A stretch of DNA of 41,293 nucleotides from a virus. Made by a program: the position numbers and the translations under genes. The DNA lies in the IMG/VR virus record IMGVR_UViG_3300006793_000079, positions 1 to 41,293 of that record. One strand, written 5' to 3'. This document shows positions 17,201 to 29,200 of the stretch, piece after piece; the first letter of the stretch is position 1, and every line of letters begins with the position of its first letter. The notes under the pieces are model-generated. The model searched no databases, was not told the DNA's origin, and saw nothing but the letters and a program-made list of their open reading frames with translations.

Positions 17201-20200
17201 GTAATCCTACAGTTATTAAAGGACATGACGGAAGCATAGTAAAGGCTTTTGGAGATTATAGAGATGCACTAATTTTAGAATTAGAAAAAAGAATCTTTAA
17301 TAACATTAAAATTAATTACGACCCTACGTTGTTTAATATCCATTCATATGTACCTGGACTTAATCGTAATACTTCGTTTACTAGAAAAGAAATTAATGAT
17401 CCGTTAACTACAGATTTTTTACAATGGATGACATTAGTTGATAAAGACTATACTGTTAACTCTTATTTTGATACAGACAATCCGTTTACTTTTAATTATT
17501 CATTATTGATGGATAAGAATGGAGACAAGTTACCAGGATGGTGGAGAGCAATATACAGATATTACTTTGATACAGATAGCCCGCACTTAACACCGTGGGA
17601 AATGCTAGGATTTAGTATTAAACCAAACTGGTGGCAAGATCAATATGGTCCTGCACCTTACACAAAAAATAACTCCTTACTTTGGGAGGATTTAGAAAGA
17701 GGAATAATTAGAGATCCTAGCGGTTCATTTAAAATTAATAAATTATATAAACGTCCTGGATTAAAAACGTTTATTCCAGTTAATGCTTCAGGTGAATTAT
17801 TAGGTCCTTCTGATTGCAATATTCCAAAACGATTTGATACACAGTCATTAGATAGAGGATTTGTTTTTGGTGATGGAAGCCCAGTTGAAGATGCATGGGT
17901 AAACAGTTCAGAATATCCATTTGCAATTTTAACTAGTTGGCTGATTAATAGCACACCATCCGCACTTGCTACTGGATTTGATAGATCAAGACAAGTTCGT
18001 AATTCTATTGGACACATAGTTTATAAAGATACAAAGAATCATATTAAATTAGAAGACTTATGTTTTCCAACAGGTATTAATGAATCTACACAAAAATTAA
18101 CATCAGGATTTGTAAATTATATACAAGATTATATGTCATACAATCTTGCTGATAGATTTGTTGAATATCAGAATAATATAAAATCAATTAAAAACAAACT
18201 TACCTTTAAACTAGGCGGATTTACTGATAAATCTAAATTTAAATTAATACTTGATAGTAGAACACCTACAAACGAAGGTAATGTTTTTATACCAGAAGAA
18301 AATTATCAAGTATTTTTAAATACAAGTACTCCGATAAAAACTATAAATTATAGCGGTGTTATAGTTGAAAAAGTACAAGGCGGATTTTCAATAAGAGGTT
18401 ATGATAGCGAGTTACCCTATTTTAAATACTATCAAGCATTAACATCTTCAAAAGATATCGAAGTTAATGTTGGCGGCGTGTCAGATTCATACATAGAGTG
18501 GAATGAAAATAGAACCTATGCTAAAGATACTATTATAGAAAATAACGGATCTTATTATAGGACAAATGTTACCTTTACTTCGGGTGACGTATTTGACCCT
18601 AGTCAACCTACAGAGTTAACAAAACTTGCTAAACTTCCTATTACTGGCGGCCGCGATGCAACCTTTAAAAATAGGTTTAATAAAGATAATGTATTAACTT
18701 TATCGTATGGTACAATCCTTACATCAATACAAGATGTTATTGACTTTTTATTAGGATACGAACATTGGCTAGTTGAACAAGGATTTAGATTCCAATACTT
18801 TGACGGCACAGAAAATATAATTTCAGACTGGAAAAATGCTTCGAGAGAGTTCTTATTTTGGACAGCACACTCTTGGGGAGAAGGCGCACTTATATCTTTA
18901 AGCCCTGCAGCAGATCAAGTTTGGTTTAATACTGAGTATGCTAAGGTCGATAGTGTAACTGATAATTTCTTTGGGTATGGATTATTAAAATCAGATGGCA
19001 AACCTTTAGAAAGTAAATTTTTAAAGATTGACAGAATAGATAGAAATAATTTTAAAATAACACCAACTATTACAGCTGACGGAGTTTACTCTATTAAAAT
19101 TCCGTTAACACAAACAGAACATGTTGTAATGATTGATAACTCGTCGGTATTTGGTGATGTAGTTTATCAACCAGCTACAGGATATAGACAAGATAGAATA
19201 AAAGCGTTTGGATATCGTACTACTGATTGGAACGGTAGTCTTGACATTCCAGGATTTATATATTCTGAAGTTATTATAAAAGATTGGCAACAATGGACTG
19301 ATTATGCAGTAGGTGATATAGTTAAGTATAAAGAATTTAATTATACAGCTGATGCAGTTATTACAGGATCAGAAACTTTTGATTATAATCAATGGGTACG
19401 GTTAAATGAAACGCCTCAAAGTAAATTAATACCAAACTTTGAATATAAAACAAATCAGTTTGCAGACTTTTATGATCTAGACACAGATAATTTTGATATA
19501 GTACAGCAACAACAAGCTCAACACCTTATTGGATATCAAAAACGTAAGTATCTTGAAAATATTATTAACGACGAAGTTAGTCAGTACAAATTTTATCAAG
19601 GAATGATTCAAGAAAAAGGAACTCGTAATAGTCTTGATAAACTGTTTGATGTATTAAGTGCTAATGATAGAGAAAGTTTAGACTTTTATGAAGAATGGGC
19701 AATTAAACAAGGGCAGTATGGTGCAAGCGAAGGATTTGACGAAGTTGAATTTAAATTAGACGAAAAGAAATTTAGATTAAACCCACAGCCAATACAGTTA
19801 ACAAATAGTGATGACGTCGACGGGCTCGTATATAATATTAAAGATTTTGAAGTTTATAAAAAGCCATTAACGTATAATAATAATTTTCTTCCTCCAAAAA
19901 CAGATTTAAAATCATTTACTCGTAGTCCTGGATTTGTTAACTTATCAGATGTAAATGTAGTGTTAGCTGATTATAATAGTATAGCTAATTTAGATATCGA
20001 ATCACTTAGTAATAAAGATTATTTATGGGTTGGATCTAAAGAAAATAAATGGAATGTATTACAGTACGTTGCATTGGATACTACTATTACTTCTATTGAA
20101 ACCTTACAACAAAAAGTTACCGACACTGCGGCAACGTATGAGTTAGAAATAACATTAGATAATTCACCTCCAGGAATTAAAGCTGGCGACATATTAGGTA

Positions 20201-23200
20201 TATTTAATATACAAATTAATGACGATGCTGAAGACGGATCTACTGAGACTGAAACTGTTAACACTAAGTTATCACAGTTAAAAGGATTTTACAAAGTCAC
20301 TAAAAAGTTACTTAATAAAATTTATTTTGAAAGTGATGTCCAGATTGAAAAAATACCTTCATGTCAAGGATTAGTTACAACTTTTAACTCTGTAAAAGTA
20401 AGCGATTATGTTGAAGCTAATAAGATAGCACAACAAGGCATTGACGAAGGATCGTTAATATGGATTGAAAATAATGAAAATGATTGGAAAGTCTTAAAAA
20501 ACTCTCAAGGATTTAATTTATTACAACAAATACCTGCAGAAGAAACTGGCGAAAATAATTATGGCGGATCAATTACAGTTGATAACAGAAACAGTATTAT
20601 GTCAGTGTCGTCGCCGATTGCTAGTAATAACGGAAAACTTTTTATATATAGTAGAGGCGGAAACAGTCAAAACTATCAATTTACACAAATAGTAGAACCA
20701 GCAACAAGTGCATCAGTAGGATCAGGACAACTGTTTGGTACAGGACAAGCTATTAGTGCAGACGGAAAATACTTAGTAGTAGGTGCTCCGGGTGCTTCAA
20801 ATGTTAAGTCAAGATACAAAGGTGAATTTGTACCTTCGCAAAATTATGATAACAAAGATATTGTTCAATCCGACGGACTATTATGGGAAGTAGTAGTTGA
20901 TATTCAAGGTGCCCAAGCACAACAACAATTTGGAAGTTTTGGGTCCATAGCAGAAGTATTACAAAATAACAATATTTTTGCAAATGAAGCATTTTTCAAA
21001 AATATGTTAACGGGTAATTATCCATTTACTGAATCTGAAGAAGATACACATCCTCAGCACATTCTTGTAAGAGCTCCTGCGGACCAGTATTCAGGAACTA
21101 CAGCAGGTGATGTAGTTTATATGGAATGGAACGAATTTACAACAGCAAATCAAGATATATCAAACACAACAGCAAGACTTCCATTTAATAATGAATTCCC
21201 TGCAATTACACAAGAATTTTTAGAATCGGGATTAACTATACAAAAGAAAGTCGATGTAATTTTAGAGATTCCAGTATTGTCAATATTGCCACAGATTGGC
21301 GATCAAGTTGAAGCAACCGGAGTGTTTGGATATGTAAACTACGTATATGTATCAAATAATAGAGCAGTAATTTATATTGAAAGAACAAATGGTGTTTGGC
21401 CTCTTATTGGACAATTATTTAAGGAATCTGGAGAAGTTGTTGGAGCATTTCAAAGAGCTGCACCTACAGATTCAATTGATGTTGATGCAGAGCTCGGCGG
21501 TTATTGGTTCTTTAATACCGGCGCTGATATTGAACTTTCTGCAAATAATGTTGATGAAGCTAGAGGCTTAGTAGTTTATAATGTTATACCAACAGGCGAA
21601 GTAGACACAAATGCATTTGGTGCAAATATTTGGAAGTATAATAATACGCAGTCTGGAATTTATGGTTCTAATGCAGATAATAGTTATATAAGAACTCTTA
21701 CATATCAAGGTACTCCAGGACCAGCAGATAACTTAGATATTATACCAAGTGATTTGTTTATTGTTCGAGCTCCTAAAGCACTAACTGACAATATAGTAGT
21801 TGGTGACGAAATAGGACTAGAAATATTACGCTTTCCAAGTGATGCTGACGGATCCTTTATTGATATTACACCAACAGGGTTAACTTATACTCAAACAAAT
21901 AAGAAGCATACGTTGTATGATTTATGGGACGGCTATATTGATTTTGATTTAGACGAAACAAATTCTGTTACTGGCGCACCATTTGAACCTAAAATAGGAC
22001 AGTTTGTTAGAGAGCGTACACCTAACCCAGGAGCAACGGCAAAGGTAGTATACTATCAAAAATTTAATAACAGTAAAGCTCGAGTATATGTTACTGATGT
22101 ATTAGGCGACTGGGGAGCATTAGGGACAGGTAGAACTATTGAATATATAGGTATTCCGACAGACCCTGATCCAGCATATAACCAAGACCAATTACTTGGC
22201 GATATTAATGCAGTGTCATTAGGCGATTTAGTTGCAGATAATTTAGGTATAGGTAAATTATGTGTATTTCAATTAGATGCAGAAATTGAAACAGTGCCTG
22301 TTAATAGTACAATAATAGGTGCAGAATATATTATATATAAAGATACATTAATTTCAGGACAACCGTTATTAGCTAATCCTCCAAGCTCTATTAACCTTGA
22401 CTACAAACAAGTATTTAAAATACCAGTCAATCCAGATGCTCCTGGAAACAATTTAAATAACTTTGGTTATTTCTCAGTATTCCAAAAAGAAAATGTGTCG
22501 TCATTTAACCCAATTGATACATTCATACTACCTGATGTAACAGAAAATCTGCGTATAGGTAGTAAGATTAAAATAGCTAAAAGAAATGACTTATATAAAG
22601 TTCTTATAGGAGCACAAGGAAACGGAACAGTTAGTAATCCAGGAAAGATATTCTTTATTAACAAAGGTACCGACGCTGAAGGTATAGTATACGATTGGGA
22701 AACTTCTAAAGATAAGCGTTACAAAGGTGTGTTTAGCACATCAACAAATTATATAATTAATGACTATGTTTATTATAGCGGATATTTTTACAAAGCATTA
22801 ACAAACATAGCCGGAGACGGAACAACATTCACTGCTACAGAATGGCAATTAGTAAATAACGATCAAATAAGAAGCATTGACTACTTAGGATACATTCCGA
22901 ATGATACAGGAACTATTCCAGAGGATCTTGATTATAAAGGATTCTTTACTCCGCTATCAACGTACATAATAGATGAAATTATACAATATTTTAATGGTAA
23001 TTTTTATAAAGCCAAACGTAATATTCCATTAGGATATAACGAATTTGTTGATGTTAACGGAACAATTGAAGTTCCTGCAGAAGATTGGGAATTAATTAGT
23101 TTTGTACCTGGAGGTGACACTGAGTTAAAACTTGATCAAACAGGGTTAATAGAATTTGGGCGTGACTTTGATATTAGTGACAACGGTGAAGTATTAGTAG

Positions 23201-26200
23201 TAAGTGCTAAGTTTAATAATGATATTACTAAAGTTGTTGTATATAGAAATATAAACGATAATTATCAAAAATCACAAGAATTAATTCATCCGTCAGTAGA
23301 CGAAACTGACTCACAATTTGGAACATCAATAAGTATCAGCCAAGATGGAAAAATGATAGCTATTGGTGCCCCGTTAGCAGATGACTCAACTAGTACTAAT
23401 GTTGGAAAAGTATTTGTTTACACACAAAAAGGTAACACGTTTGTATTAACACAAACATTATCAAGTGTCAATGAAGTTGATGGAGAATTATTTGGTAAGA
23501 AAATTGAATTTGACGGCAACTCGTTATTTGTAAGTGCATTTAATGCATCTAGTGATGATGTCACAACATTTGATAGTAACGCTACAGTATTTGATAATGA
23601 ATTTACAACATATAAAAATGAAATAGCTAGTAATGGAGTAGTATATGCGTACGAAAGAATTGATGAATCATTAATCTTTGGACAAAGTATTGACTACCAT
23701 ACATATGCAGGTAGAGATAGTATTGCTGAAGTTGATTTCTTTGGTAGAAATATTCTTGCTAAAAATAATCACTTATATGTTTCAGTACCGCAATATCAAA
23801 ATGCTAACGGCAAAAAAGGACTTATATTAGATTACAGACGCCCTGATAATAAAAGAGTTTGGACACAGCATAGAGTACATAATCCGCCGGCTGATATTGA
23901 TAAAATTAAAAAAGTAATGCTTTACGATTTAGATAAAAACGAAGTAATTACTAACCTAGACTATATTGATCCAATACAAGGAAAAATTGCAGGACCTGCA
24001 GACGAGGAAATACGTTATAAAACACCAAACGATCCTGCAGTGTATACTAACAATAGTAACTCATTAGATAATATAAATGTTGACTCTAATAGAAGTTGGG
24101 GACCAGAACAAGTTGGCAGAGTTTGGTGGAATTTAACTAATGCAAAGTTTTATAATGTATATCAAAGTAATTTAATTTATAAATCAAATAACTTTAATAC
24201 ATTATTTAAAGGATCGTCAGTTGATGTATATGAATGGGTAGAATCAACATTAACACCAGATGCGTGGAATAGTGATACTGATACTACAGGCACAGCAATT
24301 TATGATTCTCAGGTCTACAGCACTCGAAGAGTGTACGATAGTATTGCTAAAAGATTTACAAATTACTATTATTTCTGGGTTAAAGATAAAACAACAATTC
24401 CTAATATACCAGGTAGATCGTTAAGTATTGATGCAGTAGCAAAATTAATTGCAGATCCAAGCGGACAGAAATATAAATTTATATCATTTAGTGATACTAG
24501 TTCTTTTGTATTACATAATGTAGGATCATTAATTAAAGATACTAACACAGTTTTAAATATTCAGTATTGGACATCAGGCGACAAATATAGTAACATACAT
24601 AATCAGTATCAGATAGTTACTGAAGGATTGTCAACTAGTATACCGAATGATCAAATAGTTAACAAACTTATTGACAGTCTTGTTGGATACGATGTAAACA
24701 GTCTTCCTGTACCTAATCCAAATTTATCACCTAAAGAAAAATACGGCATTCTTAACAGACCAAGACAGGGATGGTTTATTAATAGAGTTGAAGTTCTTAA
24801 ACAAGTTATTGAAAGAGTTAATGTTACATTACTGCAAAATTTAATTACTGATGAAAAAGACATTTCAGCTTTACAATTAAATGATTTAAAACCAACTGTT
24901 AATACTAATAAATTTGATACTACTGTTGATAACTATATTGACTTAAATTTTGTTAGTACAGTTCGTGCAAAATCAGCAGTACTAACTCCTATAATTGAAA
25001 ACGGAAAACTAGTACGTGTTGATATAGTTGATGGAGGCAGAAGTTATAAAACAGCACCAACATACACAATTAATGGACAAGGAACTGGCGCAGACGTTGA
25101 ATTTACTTTAGATGTATTAGGACAAATTACTCAAGTAACAGTAATTAGTCAAGGCTACAATTATGATGATAATACGTCAATTGAAGTTAGACCATTTGCA
25201 GTTCTTGTAAATGCCGATGAAACAGTTAACAATAAATGGGCAATCTATCACTTTATTAATAACAATTGGGTTAGAGTAGCATCACAAGCATATGATGTAA
25301 CAGCATATTGGGATTATGTTGATTGGTATGCAACTGATTATAATAAATTTACAGAAATTGATCATGTATTAGATTATACATATAATCTTCAAGGGCTAGA
25401 TGACAATTTTGGTGATATTGTAAAAATCTTAAATGTTGGCGGCACCGGTTGGTTACTATTAGAAAAAATTGATAATCAAGATACTACTGATTATACAGTA
25501 AATTATAAAACTATTGGTAAAGAAAACGGTACAGTGCAGTTATCATCTTCATTGTATAGCTTTGCAGATAATCTAGTAGGATTTGATAACCAAACATTTG
25601 ATACACAGTTCTTTGATAAACAACCAGTTGCAGAATTAAGAATCGTGTTAAATGCATTAAAAGATGATATCTTTATTACTAACTTAGCTAATGAATTTAA
25701 CAACATATTCTTCTTATGCTTACGTTATGTATTTACAGAACAAGGATATGTTGACTGGGCATTTAAAACAAGTTTTGTTAAAGCTCAACATAATGTTGGA
25801 GAACTACAGCAAAAAACTACATTTAAGAACGACAACTTAACAAGTTACGAAGCATATATTCAAGAAGTTAAACCTTATAAAGCTAAAATTAGAGAGTATA
25901 TATCAAATTACAGTAAACTTGAAACAGCGTCAAACGTAGTTACAGATTTTGATAGTCCACCAAGATATGACAATAGTAAAGGGACAATTACTACAGCAGA
26001 TATTAAAGTTTTAAACGGTGTATTATTTGGTACAGGTAATGCGTTAGATATAGATTCTAATTGGTTAAACAATTTAAGTTACGAAGTTACAAAAATTGAA
26101 ATAAGTGATGCAGGCGAAGGATATATTACTGCTCCAGAAATAATTATTGATGGCAATGCTACAGCATTAGCGTCATTAGGACCAACAGGAAACATATCTA

Positions 26201-29200
26201 GCATAACAGTAATTGAACCAGGTAGTGGTTATATCGAATTACCAACTATAACAATTAATGGAACGTTAAAAGATGGTGGCAGAGATGCAGTACTAACAGC
26301 AGTTTTAGGTAATTCTCCAGTACGTAATATGCATACAATTATTAAATTTGATAGATTAAGCGGAACATTCTTTATTACACAAATGAATGAAACTGAGTTA
26401 TTTACAGCTTCAGGCGGTATATCACGTTTTGATTTAAAATGGCCAATGGATTTAAGAACTAATACTATTGATATTACTGTAGATGGCGAATTAATTTTAA
26501 GTAGTGATTATACTTTTAGTAATGTAAAAGATACTACATCAACAGTCGACAAATACTTTGCTAGAATTGAATTTATTAATCCGCCAGCCGCAGAAGCAAT
26601 AGTGCAAATTAATTATAGAAAGTCAATAGACTTACTTGATGCACAGGACAGAATAAATTTATTTTATAATCCAACAACAGGACAATTAGGCAAGGATTTA
26701 AGTCAACTCATGGACGGAGTTGATTACGGCGGCGTACAAGTTAAGAGTTTTGAGTTTGGTGCACCTCCAGGATGGGATACAGGCGACTGGTATACTGATA
26801 ACTGGGATATCTTCGATGAAACATTTGACGATGAAACATTTGAAACTGACGGTAGTACAGTTACATTTGATCTAGTAAAACCTTTGGCTAAAGATGTAAA
26901 ATATAACGTTTATATTAACGGACAGAGAGTTGATGACGATACTTGGGACGGGACATCTAGTGTTGACGGAAACAAATATGCATTTATGGCTCCAATAGTC
27001 GGTGACGGTTTAACAAACACATTTACATTTGAAAATGAAATACGTTATAGACAAGTAGTTGAAGAACTTGATAGTAGTGGATTTGATAATCCTCCGTCAA
27101 ATGTTATTACTTTACGTAGAGCTACATCAGACGGAAGTAGAGTAATTGACGAAAGTGCATACGATACTGCAATAACAGGCGGCGACCTTGCATACAGTAC
27201 TGCTACTGGTATTAAAGCTGAAGATATTAATGTTGATGGCGACGGATTCGTTACAGCTACTACATCTAAAGGTCCGGAAGAAACAGTTCCTGGACAAGTT
27301 ATGGACACACTCGATTTACAAGTCTATGAGCGTCCAACAAGCGGTACAGGAGTTATTGAAGTTGATAGTTTCCGAGGCAACGGAACAACTACAACTTATA
27401 CACTAACACAACGTCCATATTCAGTAGAAAGTGTAATTGTAAAAATTGATTATATCATAGTAGACAGTAGTAAGTATACAATTAATTTTGAAACTAACGA
27501 AGTTTTATTGTATGAAGCTCCTGCTGTTGGAGCAAAGATATCAATTATATCAATTAGTTTAGGCGGCACAAACTTACTCGATTACGGTAATTTTACAACA
27601 GATGCAAGTACAACAGATTATGAAACAGCAATTCCGTATAGTGAAAATAATAGTGCATACGTTACTGTTAACGGAAGTGTATTACCATTTACATTAGAAA
27701 ATGTAAGCGGAGTAACACACATTAAATTTGCTGAAACACCTCCTGAAAATAGATTAGTACAATACGGAATTTTTGATAGTACAGTTGAAACATTTAGCCA
27801 AATATCAATAGATAAAATCATAACAGATGGAAGTTCAACAGCATACGAATTATCTCGTGCACCATTTGAACAGCAACCAACATCATATCATACTATTATT
27901 ACTGCTACAACAACTGAAGGAGATGTAGTTACTGAGAATGTATTAACAGCAGGCTATAGTGAAGCATTTACTGTTGAAACAGATGTATTAGAATATAAAA
28001 TGAAAGTATGGCAAATTCCAGTAGGTTCAGTTGAAGGATCAGAACTTAAGGTGTTCTTAAATGACAGAGAACTTACATTCTTACAAGAATGGACCTATGA
28101 AGGTGCAGGCAGTTTTAATAGAAATATTTCAGCAGATGCGCAACCAGGTAGTACAATTATTTTACAACGTGGAGTTGCAGCACCGGGCGATGAACTTAAA
28201 GTGTTTATTTTAAGTAGTGGTGAATATAGATTTGGTTACTTTGATTCGGCAAACGATTTTATCGATACTAGCGGTAAACAAATACCAGCAGTATTAACAC
28301 CTGTAATTGAAAGTGGACAAATAACAAGTGTAACAGTGGTATCTGGAGGTAGAGGATATAATACAGATTCTGGTATATCGGCAAATTCTGATGCAGGTGT
28401 CGGTGCGCAATTTACCATTGATGTTAATGAAGTTGGTAGTATTATAAATGTAACAGTAATAGACGCAGGAACAAATTACGATACAGATACTACATTAAAT
28501 GTAGAAATTGTACCAATTCCAGCAGTTATATATTTTGATAAAACGTATCCAGCTGATACAGTTATTAAGGTATATCAGTTTAGCAATCATAACGGACTTG
28601 GAATAGAACGAGAAAAATATGAAGTAGTACAACAAACAGAAATGACTGTAGGAACAAAAGGATATTACGATTATAGAAACTTAACAAATAACTTTATTAA
28701 CTTGCGTTCGGCTGCTATTAGCGTAAATTTTGTATGGATTAGCGTCAACGGTAAGTTACTAACACCAACTGCTGATTATATTTTAAGAGAAAACAAAAAA
28801 CGTATTCAGTTTATAACACCCCTTAAAGATTACGATACAGTTGATGTTATACAGTTTGCAGCACCTCCAGTATCAAATAGATTTGGCTGGCGTCAATTCA
28901 AAGATATGCTGAATAGAACTACTTATTTAAGACTATCTTCAGAAGATGAACATACTTTATCGGCACCGTTACGCTGGTACGACAGATCAATTCAAGTTGG
29001 TGAAGGATATGAAACATTACCGGAACCAACTTCTACAGTTCCAGGTGTACTTTTCATTGAAGGTGAACGAATTGAATTCTTTAGAAGAGACGGCAATGTA
29101 CTTAAACAAATACGTAGAGGTACTATGGGAACCGGAGTCAAGGACGAATATACTGCTGAGACAATATTTTATTATCAAGGTGCTGACAGTATTTTACCAT

